64,000 nt of DNA from Cricetomys ansorgei (GCA_026225945.1 JAMJFZ010003581.1:9092501-9156500); one strand, 5' to 3'. Positions 24,144 through 32,526 are shown, counted from the stretch's first letter. Numbers and translations are program-made. Notes: generated by a model not told the origin, from the letters alone.

Positions 24144-24499
24144 CTGGGGATGGAGGGACTTGGAGCCAACTCCTGCACAGCCGTGGCTGCCTGCTCTGGG
24201 CCCTGCCTCCTCACCTAGCCCTCTGCTCCCCTTTCACCCCCTTGGGCCGGGTTCCCAATACTTAAGACTTCTCACCCCCACCTCCACCCAAGCTCCCGGG
24301 AGCCATCCGCCCGCCCGCCCGCCCGCCCGTGTCTCTACGAGAGAACTAACAACCCCACCCCCCAAACCCTCTCAGCCTTCCACTCCGCTCTGGTTCACCT
24401 CGGCTTTCCATTCCCGCTCCTACCTGGGTCCGGGGCAGCGCTGGGGACTCCATGGGGCGCGTCACAGCGAGAAGGACGCTGACTGCTCACCTGGGACAT
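9528..24499 (-). CDS. MDFI: MDFI, MyoD family inhibitor (I-mfa), complete spliced CDS
   Basis: MDFI (I-mfa) binds bHLH myogenic factors such as MyoD and myogenin, masks their nuclear localisation and DNA binding, and modulates TCF/LEF and other regulators. It acts in cytoplasm and nucleus. Joining 24499-24424, 17575-17393, 14452-14225 and 9784-9528 gives 744 bp, 247 residues plus TGA. All four parts stay in phase across GT-AG junctions. Residues 1-162 are low-complexity Ser/Pro/Gly/Gln-rich, with a basic stretch near 139-155. Residues 163-247 form the I-mfa domain, with 26 cysteines in 85 residues including a run of five, ending GLCFSS. The length is close to mouse and human (about 246). The start ATG opens with MSQVS, as in mouse. 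Identification rests on near-identity of the Cys-rich domain to remembered mammalian MDFI. MDFIC shares this domain, but the N-terminal half and the synteny fit MDFI. Confidence 0.97.
10060..10185 (+). repeat. MIR
   Basis: MIR-type core: 'cagatgaagaaactgagaca' and downstream 'agagggttagcccctta'. An ancient mammalian SINE, diverged. Confidence 0.6.
10188..10420 (+). repeat. B4 SINE (ID head plus B1 body)
   Basis: 'ggctggggacgtggctcagt' and 'ccctagcatgcaggaggcct' form the ID-like head. 'tgatcccagcatttgggagg' and 'aaaccctgtctcaaaaaa' form the B1-like body and tail. Confidence 0.75.
10603..10790 (+). repeat. B2 SINE
   Basis: 'gatggctcagagattaagag', 'ggttcaattcccagcaccca' and the A/T-rich tail 'aaaattaaaaaag'. 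Confidence 0.88.
10798..11113 (+). repeat. B1 SINE interrupted by an LTR
   Basis: A B1 head ('gagcggtggtggcacacccc') stops at about 10820. The B1 right end ('caggacagccagagttacaa', 'gagaaaccctgtct') resumes at 11074. The B1 middle of about 100 bp is missing, so the LTR insertion was accompanied by deletion, or two B1 fragments flank it. Confidence 0.6.
10821..11073 (-). mobile_element. LTR-like element, copy A (truncated)
   Basis: On the minus strand it begins TGTTGTGGAAGTTTA at 11073 and contains 'caataaaaacacctgagctc'. It aligns over its length with the element at 32873-33210 but stops at 'ggtggttccctct', about 85 bp short. It has no coding capacity. The family name is not known to me. Confidence 0.6.
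11569..11745 (+). repeat. B1 SINE
   Basis: 'ggtggtggcacatgctttta', 'gcacttgggaggcagaggca', and a tail with CAAA repeats. Confidence 0.9.
11755..11940 (+). repeat. B4-like SINE
   Basis: Diverged ID-like head ('gccctgagttctacccccag') with a B1-like body ('ctataatcccaggccaca', 'gagacaggaggataggag'). Confidence 0.5.
12540..12640 (-). repeat. ID-type SINE
   Basis: Reverse ID: 'ggggattgaacccagggcct', 'gaacatgctagacgagtgct', 'ctaccacctagccacttcc'. Confidence 0.7.
12748..12966 (+). repeat. B2 SINE
   Basis: 'gctgatggctcagttgttaa', 'gatctgggttcaattcca', 'ccacatggtggctcacaaac', AATAAA-containing tail. A short CCGTT triplication is seen at about 12812-12825. Confidence 0.85.
12968..13100 (+). repeat. 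B1 SINE
   Basis: 'gaatggtggcacacgccttt', 'cagcctggtctacagagtaa'. The 3' end is replaced by CAA-rich sequence. Confidence 0.85.
13600..13785 (-). repeat. B2/B3-like SINE fragment
   Basis: The tRNA-like end reads in reverse as 'gagcaaactcaggtcatca', 'ttggtggcaagaactctca', 'gagccacctcactggccc'. Confidence 0.5.
13795..13895 (-). repeat. Old B1/PB1 fragment
   Basis: 'cactctgtagctcaggctgg', 'cttcagcctcccaagtgctg', 'ggattgcaga'. Diverged. Confidence 0.6.
13992..14147 (-). repeat. B2 SINE close to an MDFI donor
   Basis: 'aaaatttttatttatgtttg', 'gagccaccacgtggttgctg', 'gaactcaggacctctgggag', 'tcatctctccagcct'. It sits only about 80 bp inside the intron from the 14224 donor. Confidence 0.88.
14225..14452 (-). 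CDS. MDFI: MDFI third coding exon
   Basis: 228 bp. The acceptor AG is at 14454-14453 after 'tttctcttcatctctcc', and the donor GTAAG begins at 14224. It encodes residues 88-162 with split codons at both ends (Cys87 and Asp163). The segment is Gly/Ser/His-rich, includes [11 protein letters not shown] and a basic RKSKGSSRS patch, and leads into the Cys-rich domain. Confidence 0.95.
14565..14665 (+). repeat. MIR
   Basis: 'agagaaactgaggcccagaa' then 'gactggggcccagctccca', the MIR core order. Diverged. Confidence 0.5.
15715..15825 (+). repeat. MIR
   Basis: 'ccacagagggacagcatgtt', 'ccaaggccatacagctagta', 'agtctcagaagtggagct' match the MIR core. Confidence 0.65.
15950..16085 (+). repeat. MIR
   Basis: 'gtgaaaagactcgaggacca', 'tcacaaggttccacagctag', 'ggagtggagggaggaggctg'. 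A second MIR about 150 bp from the first, in the same orientation. Confidence 0.5.
16505..16640. repeat. GT/GA-rich simple repeat
   Basis: Interleaved 'gtgtgagt' and 'gtatgtgagt' units with a purer GT block near 16612-16626. Confidence 0.9.
16795..16885 (-). repeat. MIR
   Basis: 'tgctttggtttcctcatctg', 'taaaatgggcttcacaagag', a typical reverse MIR core. Confidence 0.6.
17393..17575 (-). CDS. MDFI: MDFI second coding exon
   Basis: 183 bp. The acceptor AG is at 17577-17576 behind 'ctgtttttttcct', and the donor GTGAGT begins at 17392. It encodes residues 27-86 with split codons Ala26 and Cys87, including SLLPGLEV and the conserved [12 protein letters not shown]. An in-frame GTG replaces the mouse Met (QTVSLL here, QTMSLL as remembered in mouse). 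Confidence 0.95.
19600..19832 (-). repeat. B2 SINE with long A tract
   Basis: An A run of about 21 is followed by 'gatttatttttaattctatg', 'accagaagagggcgtcagat', 'ggtgctgggaactgaactgt'. The 'agaagagggcgtcag' portion is the CTCF-like part of B2. Confidence 0.85.
20102..20345 (+). repeat. Two B1-like SINEs in tandem
   Basis: First copy: 'aggcctggtggctcacatct', 'gtaatcccagctcttgggag'. A second, more diverged copy follows from about 20240: 'tgctgcggtgcagggctgt', 'gcctgagctacacagcaaga'. Confidence 0.65.
20340..20450. repeat. GA-rich purine tract
   Basis: Almost pure purine over about 110 bp, of GGGA/GAAA type. It follows the A tail of the upstream B1. Confidence 0.9.
20482..20740 (+). repeat. 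B4-like SINE
   Basis: ID-like head 'ggactgggtgtagttcagca', then B1-like 'accctagcgcttgggaggtg'. 'aaggccagccttggct' is duplicated at about 20658 and 20690. Confidence 0.6.
20745..24100. other. Mostly unique intronic sequence
   Basis: No rodent SINE recognised over about 3.3 kb. A possible L2 3'-end fragment lies at about 21930-22100 ('caagaagccttccctgacac'). A MIR-like piece lies at about 23420-23500. G-rich runs lie near 22420 and 22660. Confidence 0.45.
24111..24141. repeat. (GT)n microsatellite
   Basis: About 15 perfect GT units, 280 bp beyond the first coding exon inside the intron. Confidence 0.95.
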
Positions 24500-24510
24500 C
24501 GGCCCGAGAC
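24424..24510 (-). CDS. MDFI: MDFI first coding exon with start codon
   Basis: The ATG is at 24499-24497. It encodes [19 protein letters not shown] and on to residue 25, with donor GTAGGA at 24423 after GACCCAG. A likely acceptor lies just upstream (AG at 24512-24511 after a CT-rich run), which would leave only 11 bp of 5' UTR in this exon. The bases from ATG to the donor are supported by homology; the exon's 5' edge is inferred. A donor-like site overlaps codons 3-4 (see findings). Confidence 0.9.
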
Positions 24511-25803
24511 CTGGAGGAGACGGAGCTCAGAGGGCGGAGCGGGCCTCCCCAGGGTGTTCGTGGGGAGCCGGGGACTGGCTGGGGTGCCCTAGCGCAGACT
24601 CATGAAAGCTGCGCACTGCTGGCCCGGTTGGATCACCGCGGGGACCCCTCCATGCGACACCTGGGTGTCCCTTCGCCCCCTCCCCGCTCACTCGCTATTG
24701 GCTCCCATTCCAGCGCCAGCTCGCACCCGCCGATCGCCCCTTCCTTCTTCCTCCTCTCGCTCCAGCCCCCTTGCTCCTCCCCTCTTCCCTGGCCCACCCT
24801 GTCCCCGCCCCCTCCTCGCTGTTTCAGCCATCACCCCCCCCCCCCCACGTGTCCCCTCCCCCGTGCGGGGCTCAGCGCTGCCAGGGCAGGACACGTCTGT
24901 CCGCGGGGCGTCCGAGGCCCGAGCCCCCACAGGAAGCCAGCTTGTCTGGTTTCCTCCCCTCGCTCAGAGCCAGGGGCTCCAGGCTCCCCAGATCTCCGCC
25001 TCCCCAGGCCCGGAGGACCTCGCGGGTTGCACAAGGGCCGCGTGTTTTCCTTGGTCTTAAAACTTTTTTGTAAAAGTTTTCAGAATGTCAAGAGAAAGAA
25101 GTCAATGGTCTTGAATAGTAGTCCTCAAATCACGCTGTCCCAAGGTTCCCTCTGCTGCCCTTCGTTCATGCCCTCGACTTCCACTTGGGAGCTGGGTGCC
25201 AGAAGTCTGGGGCTCAGCCCCCCAGAAACTGGCCCCCAGGGAAATCCGACTGGTGTCTTCCCAGCATCTCCTGCCCCACCGCAGTAAGAAGAATTCCCAG
25301 GGCTCTGCCATCCCCGCCGGCTGGATGTGGGAGTTCGTTTCAGAAAAAGGTCTGTTCACTCCCTCTCTGGGCCCCCAGTGTGGCACCCCAACTTTCTAAC
25401 ACGAGAGTGCGTGTAGAAGGAGGTTGGGAGAGGCCAGTATGTTGGCCCGACTGGAACAGTAAGCTCTGGCTGTGGGGGAGGAGCTGTCACCGAATCTGGT
25501 GTGAGTGTGTGGTGGGGGGGGAGGAGAGGGGAGAGGGGACCCTCAGAGTAACTCCAAGACCTGATTCTGAGAGCTTGCAGGCAGCCAGGTGAGGCTGAGC
25601 AAGCCCATGGAGGTGATCCTCCCGTAGGAAGCCCCTCTGCGACCCACATTAGACCCGAGCTGCCTCCGCACCACCAGGGCTAAATTAGGGAGGTGGTGGC
25701 GCCAGGACACCTCCTCCCAACCGCGTTACAACCAGAGGGAAGCTGGACAGCAGGGATGGATCTTCCCCAAATCGCCTCCCAGTCCTCGAAGTCATTACTT
25801 ACA

Positions 25804-26040
25804 GCTCTTGTTGGTCTTCTGGGCGCCGTCGGGGCCAGAACCCGCGTGGCCCCCACGGCGCCCGCAGCGCTCTCGCCACCCTCAGCCACGTCCCAGGATG
25901 GGCAGCGCTGGGAAGAGGTCCCGCCCTGGATGCCCCCCACCCTCTCCCGATGCTCGCTGCAGGGGGCCCTGGCTCGGCGCCCCAGAACCCTCCGAGATCA
26001 GGCTGCTGTCTGGGGGCGTCGGAGAGCTTGGGCGCACTCC
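25804..26040 (-). other. Probable MDFI non-coding first exon (5' UTR)
   Basis: The minus strand carries a strong donor, GAGCT|GTAAGT, with GT at 25802-25801, so the exon would end at 25803. It is preceded by GC-rich sequence suited to a 5' UTR in the CpG island. MDFI in human and mouse has an upstream non-coding exon. The TSS position is not determined. An alternative donor CAG|GTAAGC lies with GT at 26118-26117. Confidence 0.45.
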
Positions 26041-26554
26041 TTCCTGACACCGGCTGAGTCACCAAGACACGCCCGCCTGCGGGAGGGCTTGGCGGCGGCT
26101 GCATTCTTCCCTGCTTACCTGAACAGGTAGGCTGGGCCTCGCCTGCCTTCAAAAGCAGTCCAGCAGCCTCTGGCTGGCTTCAAACACTCACCTTTAAGTT
26201 TTCTGTTTCAGATCAAGGTCCCTGGAACTAATAATAAGGCAATCTTTGAGCCTTACTGTTTCCAAGTCACCTGTGGGATGTCAAAGCTTCACACCCCACC
26301 CCAGTCAAAAGTCCATGCCTACCTCTACTTAGCTGGAAAAGCAAAACACTGTCACCTTATCCACGTGCTGGCTACACAGGTATGCTCCTTTGAGGACTCA
26401 TCAGGCAGGGCATTTGTGGCGCCTGAACCTTTTCTTGTTGAGCTTCCTTGTGCTCCAGGTTGACTACAAACTCCTCTATAGCGAACCTTGAGCTTCGGGA
26501 TTCTTTTGCTCCTGCTTTTCCCTGGCGCTCTGATTGCAAGGCACCACAGTGAGT

Positions 26555-26955
26555 TTGTGGGGTTCTAGAGATGGGTTTCCCTCATGCTGGGCAAGAACTC
26601 TTTCAGCTGAGCTACAGCCGCACCGTGAACTTTTTGGAATGCACCACATTTGAATAAAAAGTATTTCGATGAAGGGGGGATCTAGGCAAGCAGGGTCTCA
26701 TTGTGTAGTCAAGCTGGTCCAAAGCTCCTGGTCCTCCGGCTACAGCTTCCTGGGTGCTGGGATTACAGGTGAGCACCGCTATGCCTCACAGAGTGCTTTA
26801 CTTCCACTATATTATATTTGAGATAGGGTTTCACTATGTTGCCATGGCTGGCCTGGAACTCAGTGTGTAGACCAGGTTCTCTCAAACACTTGCTTCACAC
26901 CATCCCCCACCCCCCACCCCAAGGGCTGGAATTAAAGGTGCCTGTCACCAGGCCC
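26555..26955 (-). repeat. ID-type fragment and two old B1-type fragments
   Basis: ID-like: 'ggttctagagatgggtttcc', 'gctgagctacagccgcacc' (about 26555-26625). B1-like: 'agcagggtctcattgtgtag' (26685-26795) and 'gagatagggtttcactatgt' (26815-26955). All diverged, all on the minus strand; together they may be B4. Confidence 0.55.
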
Positions 26956-27260
26956 TGCTGTCACTAGGATTGTTAACTTTTCGCTTATCATATAAAATAA
27001 TAAATTGTATCATGACATATGTATCACACTTCTTCCTCTCCCCTGCTGCTGTCTCCTTTGTCCCCTCTAGCTGTTTTCCTCTTGACTGGCCACCTTTGCT
27101 CTTTTCCAGCTCCCTTCAGATCTCTTTCCAAGCTCTCCCGATCCCCTTTCCTGGACTGTTGTCATCTATACGAAGCTGTTCGTGGCGGTGCGCACCTATA
27201 ATTCCAGGGCTAGTTTGTATTTTCCTAATGATATATGATGTCAAATAACATTTCTATGTA

Positions 27261-27261
<1 letters not shown>

Positions 27262-27293
<32 letters not shown>

Positions 27294-27303
27294 GTATATA
27301 TAA
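27262..27303. repeat. (TA)n microsatellite
   Basis: Imperfect AT/TA alternation of about 40 bp in an AT-rich stretch. Confidence 0.92.
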
Positions 27304-27629
27304 TTTCATATATCTTTTTTGGTGAGATGGCTGGCTGAGTCTCATGCCTAGTGGTCCATTATTTTATGAATCAGTTTTGAGAGTTATTTATGATTAAAAA
27401 AATTCTGTGTGTGAATGAGGTGTGCGCCCACATATGCACAGAAGCCAATGGAGGACATTAGCGTTCTGCCCCATCATCCCTCATTCTTGTTTTCTCGGGT
27501 CAGGCCTCTTACTGAATGTGTAGCAATAGGCCGACAGCTGGCAGACCCCAGAGATTCTCCTCTCTTTTATCTCGGCGGCGCTGGAGATAGCTATGCCCAC
27601 CCACCTTCTAATGTGGGTGCTGAGGATTT

Positions 27630-27860
27630 GAACTCTTCATTTGCTGAGACAGTCCTTTATCAGATATGACGTTTGCAAATATTTTCTTCCAGGTTTGTCT
27701 TCTTACTTTCTTGACAGTTCTTATTTATTTATTTTTTTTTATTGTTTTATTTTAATGAAATCGGGTTTTTCAATTGTTTCTCTCAGGGGCCATGCCTTTT
27801 GTGGTATGGTACCTAAAAACTCACTGCCAGCGATCTTCTGAGTAATTTGTTGCTCCATAT
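27630..27860 (-). mobile_element. Ancient L1 ORF2 3'-end fragment
   Basis: Plus-strand 'gcaaatattttcttccaggt', 'ttcttactttcttgacagtt' and 'aatgaaatcgggtttttcaa' resemble the reverse complement of the C-terminal ORF2 region of old L1M-type elements. It is heavily decayed with no open frame. Confidence 0.5.
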
Positions 27861-28112
27861 ACAAACTATTTCAACGTTTAACAGTCACCCAGTGAAGTGC
27901 AAAGGTCAGTGGGTTTTGTTACATTGTATTATTGCTTTAAATTTCATTTAAAAGAAAACAGAATCAGAATTTTCTCATTTCAGCGATTTTGAAGTCTTCA
28001 ACTCAGTTGGAACAATTACACCCATGATGTTGTGCAACAACCTGTTTATAAAACTTGTCATCACCCCAAGCAGAAACTTGTTAAATACTAATCAACAACT
28101 CCTTGAATTAGA

Positions 28113-28113
28113 T

Positions 28114-28150
<37 letters not shown>

Positions 28151-28178
28151 CAGAGAGAGACAGAGAGAGAGAGAGAGA
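28113..28178. repeat. (TG)n(GA)n compound microsatellite
   Basis: A TG block of about 9 units passes directly into a GA block of about 25 units with two CA interruptions. The Arg/Glu repeat open frame here is an artefact. Confidence 0.95.
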
Positions 28179-28179
28179 T

Positions 28180-29195
28180 CCCAGCTCATCAATCTTAAGT
28201 TCCTTGGCTTGTAGGCCCATCCATCACTCTGACCACATGCGCAGCTTCACATTATTTAACCCTCTGACAAGCTGGAATCTACATCCGTTGTCATAAAAGA
28301 ATGTAGTATAAACAGCACAAGCAAATAGAGTAGACCTTCCTGAATTCCACAGTGGTAGAGATAATGAGGTGTTATCCCCCCCACCCCCGCCAGCCCCTGC
28401 CCCAACTCAGGGGAGAGAGTAAGCACAGTCCTCCATTTCCACAAACTCCAAGGTCACGTTTTCCATAGTGAGGGCACCCACAGGGTCAGCACATCCAGAA
28501 TGCACTGGGTGAGCCTTGCTCTGGGAAAACCACCTTCACCATCGAGGGGCGGTGCATTGCTCTGCCAGAAGGAACACAGATTCTACAGACAGTCTTGCCC
28601 AACCTCCTGGTCATAATTTTCTAGATACCATATTCCTTTGACGATCCGAGGTTAGCTATCGGCTCCCTCTCCAAAAATTCACTCTGCGAGTAAACAACGT
28701 TTCCAAAATAATTTTGGGAGATTCCTGAACTCCAGAAAGCCCTGTGGCATGACATCAGAGGTGGAGGGAGAGAGAATCTGGCCACCTCTGTGGCCCTGTC
28801 CCCTGTCAGCTGGTTATTTGAGGGACTCTGACATTAATAATTTAAAAGTAGCAAAGAAAAATACATGGAAAGTAGGTTGCTTTAGCAGTGAGAAGAAAGC
28901 ACTCCCTGATAGTATACATAGTGGGCAGGACTTTCATGCTGAGGGAGCTGGTAGAATTGGGCAGAGACTGATGTGGCCTGTGTATCTGTGGACTCCTGTT
29001 GGGGTCACCTGTTGGTTTACCCTGAAGCAGTCAGCCTTGCACTAATGGGAAGATCAGCAAGAGTTTTAGGGTTTCCTTTCTGCTTTGGATCTCGCTATAA
29101 TAAGAAGCAATGGATTTTTCACCTTTATCACGTGATGCATTCTGTCTCACTCAGGGTCCAATCAAGAAAACAGAAACTTCAAGGAGAGGACCCTG
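28180..29195. other. Unique-looking sequence, nothing recognised
   Basis: No SINE or exon recognised. Open frames of up to 124 codons run on into the neighbouring LTR and show no protein family. Confidence 0.4.
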
Positions 29196-29209
29196 TCAAG
29201 CAAGGAGGA

Positions 29210-29715
29210 CCTGGTGTTGGACCTCAGAGATCCAAACTGGGACCCCCAGGGCCCAAACCGGAACGCCGCACCCCCACAGGATATCAGAGACAGGATATCG
29301 ATGCAAATAGCAAGAGGATTTATTCCAGTATACTGGGGCCGTTCTAACACGCAGGATAGAAGCGACCACGAAGAGCAAATGGTGAAGCTTTTTATACAGT
29401 TGAAACGGTTGCTAGGCACAAACCGAGTTGGGACAAGTTGAACGGTCCCCAAATTGTTTTCCCATTTTGATAGGTAGGGGCCAGTTAACCTTTAAACTGA
29501 TTGGTGCTGGCATATAGCAAGGTTGCGGGCTCCTAGAAAATGTAAACTTTAGGGTCTTAGTCAATGCGGGTGGGGAGAAGATCCTTAGCCCGAGGCCATG
29601 GGCTGTCTACGTGGGGAAACTCTTTCAGCCCAAGGCCGTCTTATTTGTCTTAGAAAGGTTTTTCTTACAGAAATTGTTTTTCTTTAACTCTGGGAACTGT
29701 TCTGGGTCACACTGC
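29210..29715 (-). mobile_element. Solo LTR of an endogenous retrovirus
   Basis: Read on the minus strand it has U3-type sequence, a TATA box (TATAAAAA at 29396-29389) and AATAAA at 29324-29319 about 70 bp later. The signal is followed by the 'cctcttgctatttgcatc' string typical of rodent ERV R-U5. No gag, pol or env is adjacent, so it looks like a solo LTR. Outer ends are uncertain and no clear target-site duplication was found. Confidence 0.65.
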
Positions 29716-30178
29716 CCCTGACTTGGGCCTATACAATTTTGGTGCTCTTAGAAGCCTGACTAAAGTTTGGCTGCTTTGGTCTTGTCCTTTCACTGGTTTA
29801 CAGGTGTCTAGAGGACACATGAAGGGTGACAGATGATGGCTCGGTCCTCCAGGGCTCAGAAGCCAATGGCAACCTGAGGCTGGAGCACAGGGACTCACAC
29901 TGGCTGGTAGGCAGCTGAACACCAGAACTGGGTGGTTGTCACCAAGAACAGCTGCCCTGCTGCTGCTGACTACCTCTTTTGTGTGCCTGCCTCTGTATAT
30001 CTGAAGACTCCTCCCAGAGCAGAGAAAGCTGATCTTCTGCCCTCTGATCTTTCCACCCCTCACTACTGGTTTCTCCCATGGGGAGTATTGGGAATGTAGT
30101 TTGTCAGAGTTTAGTTCCATGCAAAATACAGAAGGGGAGAGATGAAGCTGATTGCTTGTGGGGAAACCTACCCCCCCC

Positions 30179-30180
<2 letters not shown>

Positions 30181-30223
<43 letters not shown>
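30181..30223. repeat. (CA)n microsatellite
   Basis: About 21 perfect CA units after a C run. Confidence 0.96.
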
Positions 30224-30225
<2 letters not shown>

Positions 30226-30888
30226 TTCCTCTCAGAAACTGTGTTTGGACTTGTCTGCTTCTCAGTGCCTCACTGGAAATAGATTTATGGCCTATCAATG
30301 CAAAGCATGGCATTCTGGAAAACGAGGTGCTGTCTCACCGGCTCCACTTTCTCCCACAGCTACACCCAGTGCTGAGTCAGCACCCACTAAAGATGCTCTC
30401 CCTGACAGCCTGGTCTTCTCTCCAACAGAGAGGGCCAGTGTTCTCCTCCGCCTTTTATACCCAGAGATGCCAGAGTCCAGAGAATCTGGACTTACCCCAA
30501 CCAATACAGCTGCCATGACTTGCCCGTCTGGCCAGTCTGAGGAAGGCTGACTCGGCACTGCCCGCTCCCCGCCATGCTTCCCCAACCGGTGCTGTGGCTC
30601 CCAGCCATGATGGGGATGTCTCTTTCATGTTTCTGTGAGCTTTGGGATCTGAGGCCAAGAGAGGCTGACTCAGACGTGACCTCTTCAAGGCCCGCAACTT
30701 CCTCCTGCTCAGGGAAACAGCACATCCTGCGTCTCAGCCAAAAGGATCACCAAGGAGGTCAAGAGTCTCGTGACTGAGGTGGGGGCCAGAGAAAGTACTA
30801 CAGCCAGCCCCTGTTCCCCAGGTTCTCAATCACAGGGTCACTGCTGGACTCTTGGTGACCGTATTCTCAAACTCAATACTGTGCCTAT

Positions 30889-31048
30889 GGGGGCTGGAGA
30901 GATAGCTTAGAGGTTAAGAACACTGGTTCCTGAGTTCAATTCCCACAACCATCTGTTATGGCATCTGAAGCCCTCTTCTGGCATGCAGGTGTACATGCAG
31001 ATAGAGTACTCATATACATAAATAAATAAGCCTTTAAACAAAATACAA
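30889..31048 (+). repeat. B2 SINE
   Basis: 'gggggctggagagatagctt', 'gagttcaattcccacaacca', 'ctcatatacataaataaata'. Confidence 0.9.
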
Positions 31049-31409
31049 AAAAGAACCTCATACATATGATTAGGCACATGCAATTGTCCTCCTGAGGAGA
31101 ATGGTAGAAGCGGGGTCTGCTGAACTCTCTTAGGCACTAGACTCTTGACTTCTGTTAGGGGGCCTCTCTGCAGACCTGCAGGATGTTCCGTTTCCTAGGA
31201 CACCAGGAAACAATTGCTAGCCCTAGGGAGGTCCACCAGAGCACATCCCTTAGCCTTAGCAGCACTATTGACATTTAGGGGAAGGGTAATTCTTTGCTGG
31301 GGAGCTGCCCTGTGAACTGGAGGGTGGTCAGCAGCCTGCGGGGCCTCTGCTCAGTAAGTGCCAGTAGCATTTACCCGGAAACTCTCTCATCATGGAAATG
31401 AAAATACGT

Positions 31410-31530
31410 CCAGGCTGGTGAGACGGCTCAGCAGGTAAAGGCAGGTGCTGCCAAAGCTGCCAACCGGAGTTCAGTCCCTGGGGAGAAGGAGAGAGCTGAA
31501 TGACTCCTTAATGCCTCCAGACACGTCCAA
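31410..31530 (+). repeat. B2-like SINE fragment
   Basis: 'gtccaggctggtgagacggc', 'aaggcaggtgctgccaaagc'. Diverged; the 3' end is uncertain. Confidence 0.5.
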
Positions 31531-31934
31531 GTGTCTCAGGGGGAGTTGTGAGAAAAGCTGTCTTGGTTGAGGACTCCTGACCGAAAGAACACAGGGCTGA
31601 TGTACGGAAGATGTTCAGTGCCCAGGAGAGAATGGCAGAGACAGTCAGGCCTCTTAGTGCAAGATCCTGCCGCTAGGCTGGGAAAAGGGACGGTGTCACC
31701 TCGGAGAACTCCTGGGCTAAGGGAGGGAGAGTGAACAGTCCCTAGGGAGGCAGAAAAAGAGACTTCATAACCGGGATGCCCAGGTCCCAATTTTGGCCCT
31801 CATGAGAGAAGCCACCTCTTCAGGCTTTAGTCTCTTTATTTGTACCATGAGGATTCTGACTGCACCTGTCTGTGGAGCTTTACTAACGTTTTATTTCTTT
31901 TTTATAATGTATTTTGTTTCTAGAAAAGAATCCA

Positions 31935-32335
31935 TTTATTTGTAAAGATTTATTTCATTTTAAATTATGTGTTTATGTGTGTGTGTGGGGGGGGGGGGGT
32001 TGTACATGTGAGTGCAGTACCCTCAGAGGCCAGAAGAGGGCCCTGGATTTCCTGGAGCTGGGGTTACAGAAGGTAGTGAGCTGCCCAAGGTGGGTGCTGG
32101 GAGCCAAACTCAGGTCCTCCAAGGGCAGCATGTGGATTTCTTGTTTTTGTGTTTTCAAGATGGTTTTTCCGTGTAGCCCTGGCTGTCCTAGAACTTGCTC
32201 TGTAGAACAGGCTGGCTTTGAGCTCAGAGATCCGCCTCCCCCTGCCTGCTGAGTGCTGGAATTAAAGGTATGCACTACCACCACCCAGCTTTAGTGTGTG
32301 TTCTAAATTGCTGAACCATCTCTCCAGACCTAATT
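31935..32335 (-). repeat. B2 SINE carrying a nested B1
   Basis: B2 right part: 'aagatttatttcattttaaa', 'ggccagaagagggccctgga', 'gtgctgggagccaaactcag'. It breaks at about 32135 and resumes at about 32293 with 'ttgctgaaccatctctccag'. The break holds a B1, so this B2 is older. Confidence 0.8.
32138..32292 (-). repeat. B1 SINE nested in B2
   Basis: 'ggtttttccgtgtagccctg', 'gaacttgctctgtagaacag', 'gctggaattaaaggtatgca'. Confidence 0.88.
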
Positions 32336-32344
32336 TCATTTAGA

Positions 32345-32500
32345 CTTATAGAAAATTTGAGGTCAGACTTGATGGTCCATGCCTGTAATGCCAGCACTCA
32401 GGAGGCAGAGCTGGGCAAATCACAAGTCTGAGGCCAGCTTGGTCTACACAGTGAGTTCCAGGTCAGCTTAAATCACAGAGGGAAATACAGAGTGTTTTCT
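32345..32500 (+). repeat. B1-like SINE
   Basis: 'ttgatggtccatgcctgtaa', 'gcactcaggaggcagagctg', 'acacagtgagttccaggtca'. Confidence 0.7.
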
Positions 32501-32526
32501 CTCAAAAACACAGACCCTCCCACAGA

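Larger units (their letters stand above)
17576..24423 (-). other. MDFI intron between first and second coding exons (6.8 kb)
   Basis: GT-AG intron. The part at 17600-19550 is unique and SINE-free and contains a plus-strand TATAAAA-like string near 17832. 19600-20740 is SINE-rich. 20745-24100 is mostly unique, with a possible L2 fragment and G-rich runs. No coding exon recognised. Confidence 0.8.
24270..26110. promoter_or_regulatory. CpG-rich MDFI promoter/first-exon region
   Basis: CpG density rises sharply compared with both flanks (for example 'cgcccgcccgcccgcccg' near 24310, 'ccgcggggcgtccgagg' near 24902, and 'ggcgccgtcggggcc' near 25822). The block includes the MDFI start codon and probable exon 1. 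It is a CpG-island-type promoter region by appearance; no TATA is placed with confidence. Confidence 0.75.

Noticed and set aside
24070..25287. 405-codon plus-strand open frame
   Set aside because: It overlaps the CpG island and the minus-strand MDFI exon. Stop-free GC-rich sequence explains it, with Pro/Ser composition and a microsatellite at its start.
29210..29715. A full-length provirus attached to the LTR
   Set aside because: No gag, pol or env similarity or matching second LTR nearby; it looks like a solo LTR.
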